Part shown: in pieces, positions 9,611 through 18,496 of the stretch
Layout of the letters: every line of letters begins with the position of its first letter
How positions within the stretch are numbered: the first letter of the stretch is position 1
From: Lysinibacillus sp. FJAT-14745
GTDB taxonomy: Bacteria; Bacillota; Bacilli; Bacillales_A; Planococcaceae
DNA: 64,000 bases
Direction: 5' to 3'
Assembly: GCF_001275675.1 (NCBI RefSeq)
Contig: NZ_LITM01000009.1
Span: forward strand, 349,653-413,652
Program-made: the position numbers and the translations under genes
The notes under the pieces: model-generated
Databases searched by the model: none
What the model saw: only the letters and a program-made list of their open reading frames with translations
What the model was told of the DNA's origin: nothing

Positions 9611-9660
9611 TAACGTAAGGTTAATTTCCTTTCCGACTAGCCTCTTTCCTGACGTCGTCC
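9611..9660 (+). repeat. Relic of family B repeat
   Basis: GGTTAATTTCCTTTCCGACTAGCC followed by CTTTCCTGACGTCGTCC lines up with the start of family B (GGTTGATTTCCGTTCCGGCTGGGCGCTTTCCTG...). It is heavily mutated and lacks the rest of the element. Confidence 0.4.
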
Positions 9661-9724
9661 ACTCCTATTAGCTACACGACATATGTGTGATGAACCATTA
9701 AATTTTCTAATTTACATAAAACAA

Positions 9725-9759
9725 AAAACGCTTAGAGTTTCTAAAACCTAAGCGTTTTT
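9725..9759 (-). terminator. Terminator of the rph-rdgB-yfcE gene group
   Basis: AAAAACGCTTAG and CTAAGCGTTTTT arms lie directly after the stop of the phosphodiesterase gene at 9766. Confidence 0.75.
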
Positions 9760-9765
9760 GTTACA

Positions 9766-10269
9766 TCATTTTCGCATAAACTTGTGAGTGGAAATACAGT
9801 TATTATCATCTGTAAAAAACTTTACTTCAAAATACGTATTTTCAACTTCTACAAGGGCAAAGCTTTTTTCTTTACGGCCACGTGGTTTTAATAAACTCCC
9901 CGGATTTAAAAATAACACATCATCAATCATTTCCGCCCCAAGAATATGAGAGTGACCAAAGCACACAATTTGTGCGTCTACCTCTTTGGCACGATATGAT
10001 AATGATAAGATTGAAGTTTTAACATTGAATAAATGGCCATGTGCTGCAAAGACTGTTACGTCCTCTAAATCGAATACTGCTTCATCAGGAAAGGCTTGAT
10101 CGATGTCACAATTTCCTCGTACTTTCTTCATGCCATCCAGTGCTTTATGTGAGAAAGGAAGCTCACTATCTCCACAATGAATCAAAGCATCGACATTTGG
10201 GTAAAAGCTACGAACTTTTTCAATCACATTACTATCGCCATGTGTATCACTCATGACCAGTATTTGCAT
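9766..10269 (-). CDS. ysnB: YfcE/YsnB-type metallophosphoesterase
   Basis: This 167-residue enzyme belongs to the small calcineurin-like phosphoesterases. It shows the metal motifs in order: SDTHGD near the start, HCGDSE near 35, GNCD near 55, AAHGH near 75, and CFGHSH followed by NPGS. Relatives hydrolyse phosphodiesters with Mn2+. The start is ATG at 10269, 6 bp after AGAGGTGAT. It lies 12 bp downstream of rdgB, on the same strand, as in B. subtilis (rph-ysnA-ysnB). The exact substrate is unknown. Confidence 0.85.
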   Translation of the reverse strand: MQILVMSDTHGDSNVIEKVRSFYPNVDALIHCGDSELPFSHKALDGMKKVRGNCDIDQAFPDEAVFDLEDVTVFAAHGHLFNVKTSILSLSYRAKEVDAQIVCFGHSHILGAEMIDDVLFLNPGSLLKPRGRKEKSFALVEVENTYFEVKFFTDDNNCISTHKFMRK

Positions 10270-10281
10270 GGATATCACCTC

Positions 10282-10875
10282 TTATTTTATAAGACTTGGC
10301 AATTGTTCCTTCAACTTACGAATTGCATTCCCGCGGTGGGAAATTGCTCCCTTTTCATCGGCTGTTAGCTCTGCCATCATCCGGTTTAAGCTTGGGACAA
10401 AGAAGACTGGATCATAACCAAATCCGTTTGTGCCACGTTTTTCGTGTGCAATGACACCTTCACAAGTACCAAAAACTGTTGTCGTTTCAAAACCAGGTCC
10501 TGCAATAGCGATGCAACAGCAGAAGCGTGCTGTACGCTTTTCATCTTCGACATTTTTTAGGTTTTCTAACAACTTAACCATGTTTGCTTCATCATCATGA
10601 TCACCAGCATAACGTGCAGAATAAACACCAGGTTCACCATTTAATGCATCCACAGCTAAGCCACTATCATCAGCAATAACAATTGTGTTTAGCTCTTTTG
10701 CCAATGCTTCTGCCTTTAAGATTGCATTTTCCTCAAAAGTAGTGCCTGTTTCTTCTATTTCCATCTCTGGGGCAACATCAAACATCGTTACTACTTCATA
10801 GCCAAGTGGACCAAATAATGCTTCGAAATCTTTTGCTTTTCCTTTGTTTTTCGTTGCAATTACTACTTGTTTCAT
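10282..10875 (-). CDS. rdgB: dITP/XTP pyrophosphatase (RdgB/HAM1 family)
   Basis: This enzyme removes deaminated purine nucleotides from the pool by cleaving (d)ITP and XTP to the monophosphate and pyrophosphate. The 197-residue product starts MKQVVIATKNKGKAKDF, has the metal/substrate motif FEENAILKAEA, then IADDSGLAVDALNGEPGVYSA and FGYDPVFF, and ends with SHRGNAIRKL, all classical Ham1 motifs. The ATG is one base after the rph stop codon, so the two genes are translationally close. A longer frame upstream lies inside rph and is not the start. Confidence 0.93.
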   Translation of the reverse strand: MKQVVIATKNKGKAKDFEALFGPLGYEVVTMFDVAPEMEIEETGTTFEENAILKAEALAKELNTIVIADDSGLAVDALNGEPGVYSARYAGDHDDEANMVKLLENLKNVEDEKRTARFCCCIAIAGPGFETTTVFGTCEGVIAHEKRGTNGFGYDPVFFVPSLNRMMAELTADEKGAISHRGNAIRKLKEQLPSLIK

Positions 10876-10876
10876 G

Positions 10877-11626
10877 TTATTCATTTCCTCCCACTTTGTT
10901 CGCCATTTCACCTAGTGTCTCTTTTTGAAGTGCAATCAATTGTTGAATGCCATCTTCACCTAACGCCAGTAGTTCATTTAACTCTTCACGAGAAAAGGTT
11001 GCTTCTTCACCTGTCCCTTGTAGCTCAACAAATCGTCCTGCTCCTGTCATGACGATATTCATATCTACAGCAGCAGCGACATCTTCAACGTAGTTTAAAT
11101 CTAAAATTGCCCCATGATCCTCTACAATACCAACACTCGTTGCAGCTAAATAGTCTGTCACCGGGAATTTTGCTAATTGTTTTTCTTCTGCAAGCTTAGC
11201 AATTGCCTGTGTCATCGCTACAAATGCTCCTGTTATTGAAGCTGTACGTGTTCCTCCGTCTGCCTGAATCACATCACAGTCGATCCACACAGTACGCTCA
11301 CCAAGTGCTTCTAAATCAACGACAGCACGTAATGCACGACCGATTAATCGTTGAATTTCCATTGTGCGGCCATTGACTTTGCCACGAGATGATTCACGTG
11401 CTGTACGCTGTGCTGTTGCACGAGGTAGCATCGAGTATTCTGCAGTGATCCACCCTTTGCCTTGTCCACGTAAAAACCCAGGAACCTTATCTTCTATCGT
11501 TGCTGTACAAATTACTTTCGTATTACCTACTTGAATTAACACTGAGCCTTCTGGGTGCAATAGATACTCACTATCTATTTTCACAGGACGTAGCTCATCT
11601 ACATTTCTTCCATCAAATCTTGTCAT
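10877..11626 (-). CDS. rph: Ribonuclease PH
   Basis: This is a phosphorolytic 3'-5' exoribonuclease that trims tRNA 3' ends. The protein of 249 residues has the RNase PH signature: [15 protein letters not shown], the [14 protein letters not shown] loop, [26 protein letters not shown], and [20 protein letters not shown]. The start at 11626 follows AGGAGGAACG. It heads an operon with rdgB and the phosphodiesterase gene. This tRNA-end enzyme is relevant because the local tRNA-Arg has no encoded CCA. Confidence 0.95.
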   Translation of the reverse strand: MTRFDGRNVDELRPVKIDSEYLLHPEGSVLIQVGNTKVICTATIEDKVPGFLRGQGKGWITAEYSMLPRATAQRTARESSRGKVNGRTMEIQRLIGRALRAVVDLEALGERTVWIDCDVIQADGGTRTASITGAFVAMTQAIAKLAEEKQLAKFPVTDYLAATSVGIVEDHGAILDLNYVEDVAAAVDMNIVMTGAGRFVELQGTGEEATFSREELNELLALGEDGIQQLIALQKETLGEMANKVGGNE

Positions 11627-11724
11627 ATTTTTCGTTCCTCCTAAAATCTTTCGCGCACTCATCTTAACATAATTTTCACCTTCAAAAAAGTGCTCGGTCC
11701 CTTATGTACAATGCTAAAAACGGC

Positions 11725-11760
11725 AAAAATCAGCCTAGCCCACTAGCTAAGCTGATTTTT
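11725..11760. terminator. Terminator after murI
   Basis: AAATCAGCCTAGC and GCTAAGCTGATTT arms are followed by T runs in both directions. It overlaps the stop codon of murI. Confidence 0.75.
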
Positions 11761-12557
11761 TATTTTAATGTAATACGTTTTATATGAAGAGTACCTTGCT
11801 CAAGCCAACTTTCAGCAATCGAACGGAAAATTGGAACAGAACCAGTTGCATAAAATTTATGAGCAGGAACAGCGTCTGGGTCAGCCAAAGTGCCATTATA
11901 CGCAAGCATTTCTTGAACATCCTTTGCTGTTTCCTCAGCGGAAGATAGCACAAAAACTTCTTCTCCTACAACAGCTTCAATTTGTTTTTGCAAAATTGGA
12001 TAGTGCGTACATCCTAGTATGACCGTATCAAATTGTTCATTTTTTAACGGTTTTAAGCCTTCCGCAATTAATTTATTTGCAAATTCACCTTTATATTCGC
12101 CACTTTCTACAAGTGGTACGAATGTAGGACAAGCAAGTGGAATAATATGAGTTGACGTATTTAGTGATAATAAGGCTTCCTCATACGCCCCACTTTTAAT
12201 TGTTCCTTCTGTTGCAAGCACAACGACTTCATGTCGCTTCGTTTTCTTTACAGCTGCACGTGCGCCAGCATTAATAACGCCTAGTACCGGAAAAGGCATA
12301 TTTCTTTGTAAACTTTCGAGTGCTACTGCAGTCGCTGTATTACAAGCAATGACGAGCATTTTGATATTCATTTTCTCTAGTGCTTTAGCCATTTGCCAAG
12401 TGAAATTTCGTACTTCCTGACGACTTCTTGGACCATATGGACATCTTGCTGTATCACCAATATAATAGATTGTTTCGTTTGGTAATAGCTTCATTATTTC
12501 TTTTGCTACGGTTAAACCGCCTACTCCTGAGTCAATAACGCCTATCGGGGCATTCAT
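11760..12557 (-). CDS. murI: Glutamate racemase
   Basis: It converts L-glutamate to D-glutamate for peptidoglycan and, in spore formers, other D-Glu polymers. The 265-residue protein begins PIGVIDSGVGGLTVAKEI, has YIGDTARCPYGPRS, and carries the two catalytic cysteines in VIACNTATAVAL (Cys72) and ILGCTHYPIL (Cys183). The start is preceded by GAGGCGG. It is 10 bp downstream of the MarR gene, and the gene order marR-murI beside gerE matches B. subtilis racE-ysmB-gerE. Confidence 0.95.
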   Translation of the reverse strand: MNAPIGVIDSGVGGLTVAKEIMKLLPNETIYYIGDTARCPYGPRSRQEVRNFTWQMAKALEKMNIKMLVIACNTATAVALESLQRNMPFPVLGVINAGARAAVKKTKRHEVVVLATEGTIKSGAYEEALLSLNTSTHIIPLACPTFVPLVESGEYKGEFANKLIAEGLKPLKNEQFDTVILGCTHYPILQKQIEAVVGEEVFVLSSAEETAKDVQEMLAYNGTLADPDAVPAHKFYATGSVPIFRSIAESWLEQGTLHIKRITLK

Positions 12558-12567
12558 ACTTTCCGCC

Positions 12568-13020
12568 TCAATCCTGTTTCATGTGTACATGTAGTTTTTC
12601 TAAATAGCTTGATAATTGCGCGACTTCTTGTTCGTTAAAACCAACAAGCTTCTCTTGCAAATATTGCTGTCTTTTTTCAATAACCTCTTGAATAATACGT
12701 TCGCCCTTCTCGAGAAGATGAACAACAACGACACGACGATCATTTTCGTCACGTACTCGCTTGACTAATTCATTTTTCTCCATTCGGTCCACTAGATCTG
12801 TTGTTGTACTAAAAGCTAAGTATAATCGATTTGACAGGTCGCCAATTGTTATATCTCCAAGCTCTTCTAACCACTGTAATGCAACAAATTGTGGCGGCGT
12901 AATCGCATATTGTGAAACAATCTCTCTTCCTTTTTGCTTCACAATCGCCGCTATATAGCGTAATTCCTTTTCAACCGTTGCAACGGTTTCAGGTGAGTGC
13001 TTTGTTACTTCATCCGACAT
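12568..13020 (-). CDS. ysmB: MarR-family transcriptional regulator (YsmB-like)
   Basis: This 150-residue winged-helix protein has the MarR layout. There is an N-terminal dimer helix (VATVEKELRYIAAIVKQKG), a recognition segment TIGDLSNRLYLAFSTTTDLV, and the wing DENDRRVVVVHLLEKG with the DxRxxxV signature, then a C-terminal dimer helix. Its effector and targets are unknown. It shares a transcript direction with murI just downstream and is placed next to gerE. Confidence 0.88.
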   Translation of the reverse strand: MSDEVTKHSPETVATVEKELRYIAAIVKQKGREIVSQYAITPPQFVALQWLEELGDITIGDLSNRLYLAFSTTTDLVDRMEKNELVKRVRDENDRRVVVVHLLEKGERIIQEVIEKRQQYLQEKLVGFNEQEVAQLSSYLEKLHVHMKQD

Positions 13021-13095
13021 ATAACTATTTCACTCCTAAAAATACGTTGAATAGTTCTATTTTGTCGTTTTTTTTCTGAAATAGCAAGTATCCAT

Positions 13096-13317
13096 TTAGT
13101 CTAATTTGAATTCTTCTAAGCGTAACAGCTCAATTAACGCCTGAGATCGATTCGTTACACCTAACTTTTGAATTGTATTGGAAATGTGATTTCGCACTGT
13201 TTTTTCACTAATACCAAGTTGCTCTGCAATATCCCTCGTTGTTTTTTCAGCTAATAAAAGCGCAAATATTTCACGTTCTCGGTTCGTTAAAAGAGAACGA
13301 TGATGAGAGCCATTCAT
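13096..13317 (-). CDS. gerE: Spore germination/coat regulator GerE
   Basis: This 73-residue protein is a bare LuxR-type helix-turn-helix: LLTNREREIFALLL, then TTRDIAEQLGISEKTVRNHI and QKLGVTNRSQALIELLR. Length and sequence match GerE, the last regulator of the mother-cell sporulation cascade, which activates and represses late sigma-K coat genes. A GAGGGTG site precedes the ATG. Its presence shows that the organism makes endospores. Confidence 0.95.
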   Translation of the reverse strand: MNGSHHRSLLTNREREIFALLLAEKTTRDIAEQLGISEKTVRNHISNTIQKLGVTNRSQALIELLRLEEFKLD

Positions 13318-13591
13318 TTTCAGTTACACCCTCCTCCCCCGCACGTATTGTAACTTATGTTAAGGAATGAGGAGCGGTGACGGCTATTTTCATGAATATC
13401 TCGTGTTTCTTTAAAAAAAATCGGGAATTACTTCCATACAATAATGAATTTTATGTAAAAGTGCAATTTCAACCGTCGAAATCATTGTTTATACTTATTT
13501 CCCCGAGAAAGCTTTTCGCAATAATGTTGAAAAATAACACCCTCACTATTTTATTCTACGGACAATTAACTTTTAGGATCCGTTTCCAGTA

Positions 13592-14059
13592 TTATAGGAA
13601 CACCAAGCTTGCTAACTGAGTTTTTGCCTCTTCAGATAGAGGTACGCTCTTCCCAGTTCGAGGGTCCATTTGCACTACCGTACCACGCCCCGTAAAGCAA
13701 ACCTCATCATGTTGGTTTTTCGCTAAGTAATGAATATCCATTGATGAGTTTCCTACTTTCGCTATCTTCGCATAAATTCTTAGCACATCATCAAAGAAAA
13801 CCTGCTTCACGTAATCACACTGTAAGTCGGCTACAATCGGAATCTCGGCTACATTTTCATCGATTGCTGATGGCATTAGAACACCTAAATGACGGAAATA
13901 ATCGATTCGTGCCTGTTCAAAAAATGTAAAGCTAACGGTATTGTTCATATGACCATACATATCCGTTTCTGAAAAACGTACACGGACCTCAATAAAAAAT
14001 GCAAAATCTTTTGCCCATTCCTGAAAATCTCCGATATAATTTGCTTTCACCTTAACCAT
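13592..14059 (-). CDS. ysmA: Acyl-CoA thioesterase, hotdog fold (YsmA-like)
   Basis: A protein of about 155 residues with the 4-hydroxybenzoyl-CoA thioesterase pattern: VRVRFSETDMYGHMNNTVSF, where the Asp of the ETDMYGHMN motif is the catalytic residue, then FFEQARIDYFRHLG. It hydrolyses an acyl-CoA of unknown chain. The start is uncertain. ATG at 14059 directly follows AGGGGG with no spacing, while GTG at 14050 is better placed after it. An ATG at 14074 has a weak site. Position between gerE and sdhB matches ysmA of B. subtilis. Confidence 0.82.
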   Translation of the reverse strand: MVKVKANYIGDFQEWAKDFAFFIEVRVRFSETDMYGHMNNTVSFTFFEQARIDYFRHLGVLMPSAIDENVAEIPIVADLQCDYVKQVFFDDVLRIYAKIAKVGNSSMDIHYLAKNQHDEVCFTGRGTVVQMDPRTGKSVPLSEEAKTQLASLVFL

Positions 14060-14353
14060 CCCCCTAATTATCATTCGCTTCTTCCCAAAACAACAGATGG
14101 AATTAGCAAGTCATAAATGAATTTATATTCATTATAAAGGAAAACACTATATTATCATAGAAAATACGGATTTTTTCTCGATTTATTCAATATCTCTTTT
14201 TTCGAAAAACTAAACATTCCCCGTTCTATTTTTTATGCTGTATTGGAATCATCTTACTCTTTCTTGAAAATGACCCTATTCAGAACTCGAAATAATAGGA
14301 AACATCCAGGCATTTACAAGCAGTTAATCTACAAAATTATTTAATATCTACAT
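14060..14353. other. Non-coding gap
   Basis: This AT-rich spacer lies between the thioesterase gene and the terminator of the sdh operon. It presumably contains the promoter for the thioesterase. I see no gene or repeat in it. Confidence 0.4.
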
Positions 14354-14391
14354 AAAAAAACCCCCTCACACATTGAATGTAAGGGAGTTTG
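14354..14391 (-). terminator. Terminator of the sdh operon
   Basis: On the minus strand CTCCCTTACA pairs with TGTGTGAGGGGG (one mismatch) and is followed by seven T residues, 20 bp after sdhB. Confidence 0.85.
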
Positions 14392-14413
14392 AGAGTAAAG
14401 CTTGTACTATTTA

Positions 14414-15193
14414 TTAGTCAACGTAGTGGTCAGAACCGAAGAAGTTACGGAACATTTGCACTGAAGTTGCACGGTTTAATGATGCGATAGATGTTGTTAA
14501 AGGAATACCTTTTGGACAAGCAGCTACACAGTTTTGTGAGTTACCGCAGTTTGCAAGGCCTCCATCACCCATGATTGCATTTAAACGTTGGTCTTTAATC
14601 ATTGCACCAGTTGGGTGAGTGTTGAATAGACGTACTTGTGATAATGGTGCTGGTCCGATGAATGAAGCTTTTTCAGACACGTTTGGACATGCTTCCATAC
14701 ATACACCACAAGTCATACATTTAGATAATTCATAAGCCCATTGACGTTTACCTTCTGGCATACGTGGACCTTCACCTAAATCATAAGTACCATCGATTGG
14801 AACCCATGCTTTAACTTTTTTAAGTGCATTGAACATACGTTCACGGTCAACTTGTAAGTCACGAATAACTGGGAAAGTTTTCATAGGCTCAAGTTTAATT
14901 GGCTCAGTCAATTGGTCAACAAGAGTTGAACATGATTGACGTGGGCGGCCATTGATAACCATTGAACATGCACCACAAACTTCTTCAAGACAGTTCATAT
15001 CCCATGCTACTGGAGTAGTGTTTTCACCATTTTCAGTAACAGGATTTTTTTGAATTTCCATTAAAATAGAAATTACGTTCATACCATGACGGTAAGGCAC
15101 TTGGAATTTTTGCCAGTAGCCATTGCCACCTTTTGTATCTTGACGTAAAATTTCAACTTTGACCATTCTTCCAGTATTAGCTGCGATATTCAT
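14414..15193 (-). CDS. sdhB: Succinate dehydrogenase iron-sulfur subunit
   Basis: It passes electrons from the flavoprotein to menaquinone through three clusters at the inner face of the membrane. The 259-residue protein shows the [2Fe-2S] ligands Cys68, Cys73, Cys76 and Cys88 (CLEEVCGAC and SC), the [4Fe-4S] motif CMTCGVCMEACP and the [3Fe-4S] motif CGNSQNCVAACPKG. The GAAAGGAG site before ATG supports this start. It is the last gene of sdhCAB, 5 bp after sdhA, and lies upstream of a strong terminator. Confidence 0.96.
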   Translation of the reverse strand: MNIAANTGRMVKVEILRQDTKGGNGYWQKFQVPYRHGMNVISILMEIQKNPVTENGENTTPVAWDMNCLEEVCGACSMVINGRPRQSCSTLVDQLTEPIKLEPMKTFPVIRDLQVDRERMFNALKKVKAWVPIDGTYDLGEGPRMPEGKRQWAYELSKCMTCGVCMEACPNVSEKASFIGPAPLSQVRLFNTHPTGAMIKDQRLNAIMGDGGLANCGNSQNCVAACPKGIPLTTSIASLNRATSVQMFRNFFGSDHYVD

Positions 15194-15198
15194 AATTC

Positions 15199-16953
15199 TT
15201 AGTCTCCTTTCGCAGAGTAATCACGTTTACGTGGTGGAATTAATGAAACGTCGACTTCTTGGTACGTGATGATTGGGTTACCAGTAGTTGGGTCAAACTT
15301 CGCCATTGTTGTTTTTAAGAAGTTCTCATCGTCACGGTTCGGGAAATCTGGCTTATAGTGAGCACCGCGAGATTCGTTACGTAGTAATGCACCTTTTGTC
15401 ATTACTTTCGCTAGGTAAATCATATTTTTCAACTGACGCGTAAAGTGAGCACCTTGGTTACTCCATTTTTGAGTATCGTTGATGTTAATGTTTTCCCAAC
15501 GTTTTTGGAATTCATCAAGTTTATTCAATGTATCTTGAAGTTGGTCGTTGTAACGTACTACTGTCATAGTAGCTGTCATCATTTCACCAAGCTCTTTATG
15601 AAGCAAGTAAGCGTTTTCTGTGCCGTCCATTTTCATGACAGCATCCCACTTAGCTTGTTCTTCTTTAACGCGAGCATCGAATATTTCTTGAGGAAGATCT
15701 TCAGCATGCTTTTTAAGATGTTTAACATAATTTACTGCGTTTGGTCCAGCAACCATACCGCCATAGATAGCAGATAATAATGAGTTCGCACCAAGACGGT
15801 TTGCACCATGTTGAGAATAATCACATTCACCTGCTGCAAATAGACCAGGAATTTCAGTCATTTGGTTGTAGTCAACCCATAATCCACCCATTGAGTAGTG
15901 AACTGCTGGGAAAATTTTCATTGGTAATTTACGTGGATCATCACCTACGAATTTTTCGTAGATTTCAATAATACCACCTAGTTTTACATCTAATTCATGT
16001 GGATCTTTATGAGAAAGATCTAGGTATACCATGTTTTCGCCGTTGATACCAAGTTTTTGGTTTACACAAACGTCGAAAATTTCACGTGTTGCAATATCAC
16101 GTGGTACTAAGTTACCATATGCAGGATACTTTTCTTCTAGGAAGTACCAAGGTTTACCGTCTTTATAAGTCCAAATACGGCCACCTTCACCACGAGCTGA
16201 CTCTGACATTAGACGGTTTTTGTCATCTCCAGGAATCGCTGTTGGGTGAATTTGGATGAACTCACCATTCGCGTATGAGGCACCTTGTTGGTAAACGATA
16301 GAAGCAGCAGAACCTGTATTAATAACAGAGTTTGTTGTTTTACCGAAGATAATACCAGGGCCACCAGTCGCCATAATAACAGCATCTGCACGGAATGATT
16401 TGATTTCTTCTGTACGCATATCTTGCGCTACGATACCACGACAAACGCCGTCAGGATCGACTACTGCACCAAGGAATTCCCAGTGCTCATATTTGTTCAC
16501 TAAACCAGCTACTTCGTGAGAGCGAACTTGCTCGTCTAGTGCGTATAGTAATTGCTGACCAGTTGTTGCACCAGAGAAAGCTGTACGGTGCATTAAAGTA
16601 CCACCGAAACGACGGAAGTCAAGAAGACCTTCTGGTGTACGGTTGAACATTACACCCATACGGTCCATTAAGTGAATAATACCAGGGGCTGCATCACACA
16701 TACCCTTAACAGGTGGTTGGTTCGCTAAGAAGTCCCCACCATAAACTGTATCATCAAAGTGAATCCAAGGAGAATCCCCTTCACCTTTTGTATTTACCGC
16801 ACCATTAATTCCGCCCTGCGCACATACAGAGTGTGAGCGTTTTACAGGAACTAATGAGAATAAATCAACTTCTGTACCAACTTCAGCTGCTTTAATCGTT
16901 GCCATCAGACCAGCTAGACCGCCGCCGACAACAATTATTTTGCTTTTCGCCAT
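15199..16953 (-). CDS. sdhA: Succinate dehydrogenase flavoprotein subunit
   Basis: It oxidises succinate to fumarate in the TCA cycle with covalently bound FAD. The 584-residue product has the dinucleotide motif VVGGGLAGLMATIKAAE at the N-terminus, and the FAD-attachment context SHSVCAQGGINGAVN. It also has the substrate motifs FIQIHPTAIPG and SESARGEGGRIW, and GGLWVDYNQMTEIPGLFAAGE near 370. Length is typical for the Bacillus-type enzyme. It follows sdhC by 66 bp within the operon. Confidence 0.96.
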   Translation of the reverse strand: MAKSKIIVVGGGLAGLMATIKAAEVGTEVDLFSLVPVKRSHSVCAQGGINGAVNTKGEGDSPWIHFDDTVYGGDFLANQPPVKGMCDAAPGIIHLMDRMGVMFNRTPEGLLDFRRFGGTLMHRTAFSGATTGQQLLYALDEQVRSHEVAGLVNKYEHWEFLGAVVDPDGVCRGIVAQDMRTEEIKSFRADAVIMATGGPGIIFGKTTNSVINTGSAASIVYQQGASYANGEFIQIHPTAIPGDDKNRLMSESARGEGGRIWTYKDGKPWYFLEEKYPAYGNLVPRDIATREIFDVCVNQKLGINGENMVYLDLSHKDPHELDVKLGGIIEIYEKFVGDDPRKLPMKIFPAVHYSMGGLWVDYNQMTEIPGLFAAGECDYSQHGANRLGANSLLSAIYGGMVAGPNAVNYVKHLKKHAEDLPQEIFDARVKEEQAKWDAVMKMDGTENAYLLHKELGEMMTATMTVVRYNDQLQDTLNKLDEFQKRWENININDTQKWSNQGAHFTRQLKNMIYLAKVMTKGALLRNESRGAHYKPDFPNRDDENFLKTTMAKFDPTTGNPIITYQEVDVSLIPPRKRDYSAKGD

Positions 16954-17019
16954 GATTATTTCTCACTCCTCTTAAAAAATTGCAATGATTGCATGTACTC
17001 TATAGTAGCTTCTATTAAA

Positions 17020-17634
17020 TTAAACGAAAGATAATATAGCAGCCACACCAACTACACTTAGAATTACGAAAATAATGTTTGTTACATAAGTAGCAATCTT
17101 TTGAGACTGAGGAGATTGTGTAATACCCCAGCTTACTAGGAATGCCCATAAACCGTTAGATAAGTGGAAAGTTGCTGATATAATACCAACAATGTAGAAT
17201 CCAAGCATGAATGGATTAGAAACGATATCTGCGATCATATTGAATTCAACATCTGCACCTAACGCTTTTTGGATACGCGTTTCGAAAATATGCCATGCAA
17301 TGAAAATCACTAAGAATACACCAGTGAAACGTTGTAATGAGAACATCCAGTTACGGTATGTACTGAAACGCCCTGTGTTTGGTGAAGCAGTGAATGCAAT
17401 GAAGACACCATAGAATGCGTGGAACAGTAATGGGATATAAATAACTACCCATTCAATTACTAACAGAAGATTGTGTGGAATTAAATCCATCTTACCTACT
17501 GCGTTATTGTAAGCTTGTTCACCACCAACAGCAGTGAAGTTCATTGACAAGTGGAACATCAGAAACAGACCTACTGGAATCACACCAAGTAGAGAATGTA
17601 AGCGACGCCATAAAAACTCTCGATCTTTCGACAA
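17020..17634 (-). CDS. sdhC: Succinate dehydrogenase cytochrome b558 subunit
   Basis: The 204-residue membrane anchor carries heme b and hands electrons to menaquinone. Five hydrophobic helices are visible, with likely heme-ligand histidines in FLMFHLSMNF, LLFHAFYG, FIAWHIFE and ATFHLSNG, as in B. subtilis SdhC. Translation starts with TTG, 8 bp after GGGAGGTAAC, because no ATG fits. It is the first gene of sdhCAB and lies behind a strong promoter at 17730-17758. Confidence 0.94.
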   Translation of the reverse strand: MSKDREFLWRRLHSLLGVIPVGLFLMFHLSMNFTAVGGEQAYNNAVGKMDLIPHNLLLVIEWVVIYIPLLFHAFYGVFIAFTASPNTGRFSTYRNWMFSLQRFTGVFLVIFIAWHIFETRIQKALGADVEFNMIADIVSNPFMLGFYIVGIISATFHLSNGLWAFLVSWGITQSPQSQKIATYVTNIIFVILSVVGVAAILSFV

Positions 17635-17729
17635 GACTGTTACCTCCCTTAGTACTTAAAATAGCACAACAAAAGAAGTCATCATTTTGTAACTGATACT
17701 TCATTGACTGTGTATTTCATCATGGTACA

Positions 17730-17758
17730 ATATTATGACATGTTTATTGTACTCTCAA
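17730..17758 (-). promoter_or_regulatory. Sigma-A promoter of the sdh operon
   Basis: On the minus strand TTGAGA (17758-17753) and TAATAT (17735-17730) are separated by exactly 17 bp. They are close to the consensus and lie about 100 bp upstream of sdhC. Confidence 0.7.
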
Positions 17759-17906
17759 GAGCTACGAGCGTCAAGGTAACTTGGAGTTTTTCATACCCCT
17801 TATTAAAGAAACAATCTAGTACGTGATGCGCCGTTTTTTCTCGAAAAATCTATCTTTACTTTATTAGTGTCAAATTTTAAGAAAATTCTAAGAAAGAAGG
17901 ATTTCA

Positions 17907-18341
17907 ATGTTAAACACTTCATCTCCCACAATCTCAGCATTTGGCTATGAGATAATTCGCGATTATATTTTATCTTCCATTCTTGGTAAACATGAAGATG
18001 ATGTCCTTTACTGGGCAGGAAAAGATCTAGCTCGGAAGTTCCCATGTAAAAGCCAAGACGAACTTATCGCATTTTTCGCAGATGCCTGTTGGGGTAATTT
18101 AGAGCTTATGAAAGAATCGAAGGATGGGCGCCTATTTCAGTTGACAAATGATCCAGAACTGTTACAAATCGGTCTTCGTAGCTTTAGACTTGAAGCAGGA
18201 TTTATAGCTGAACAAATCCAGCAAACTAAAGGTTATTTAACAGAATGCTATGATGAAAAACATGAAAAGCAACAGAATGTTACATTTACAGTAAGATGGG
18301 ACGTCAAAGAAAGAATCATGAACACCGTTCCTACAGAATAA
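17907..18341 (+). CDS. yslB: YslB-like DUF2507 protein
   Basis: The 144-residue product resembles YslB by its opening (FGYEIIRDYILSSILGKHEDD followed by VLYWAGKDLARKFP) and by its location directly divergent from sdhC, as in B. subtilis. The fold is related to V4R/heme-NO-type small domains, but no function is established to my knowledge. An AAGAAAGGA site precedes ATG. A strong terminator follows at once, so it is a single-gene unit. Confidence 0.8.
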   Translation: MLNTSSPTISAFGYEIIRDYILSSILGKHEDDVLYWAGKDLARKFPCKSQDELIAFFADACWGNLELMKESKDGRLFQLTNDPELLQIGLRSFRLEAGFIAEQIQQTKGYLTECYDEKHEKQQNVTFTVRWDVKERIMNTVPTE

Positions 18342-18345
18342 ACCG

Positions 18346-18387
18346 AAAAGGATTGTCATCCGAAATTTATCGATGGCAATCCTTTTT
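18346..18387 (+). terminator. Terminator of yslB
   Basis: AAAGGATTGTCATCG-like and CGATGGCAATCCTTTTT arms follow the yslB stop codon. Confidence 0.75.
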
Positions 18388-18428
18388 ATGTATGCTAAAT
18401 ATATATGATTAATTGCGTGAAGACTAGA

Positions 18429-18478
18429 TGCCCAAGGAAAGCAACCTGACGGAACAAAAATCAACCCCTCGTTATGAT
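18429..18478 (-). repeat. Relic of family B repeat
   Basis: CCCAAGGAAAGCAACCTGACGG then AATCAACCCCTCGTTATGA matches, with changes, the family B end at 47246-47289 (CCCCCAGGAAAGCGCCCAGCC then AATCAACCCCACGCTATGG). Only one end survives. Confidence 0.45.
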
Positions 18479-18496
18479 CACGAATCATTTTTATAT

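Noticed and set aside
13377-13619. 80-codon plus-strand frame between gerE and the thioesterase gene
   Set aside because: It has no ribosome site and its end overlaps the thioesterase gene on the other strand. It is likely chance in AT-rich DNA.
15445-15777. 110-codon plus-strand frame inside sdhA
   Set aside because: It is antisense to a well-conserved gene and shows no protein-like pattern or ribosome site.
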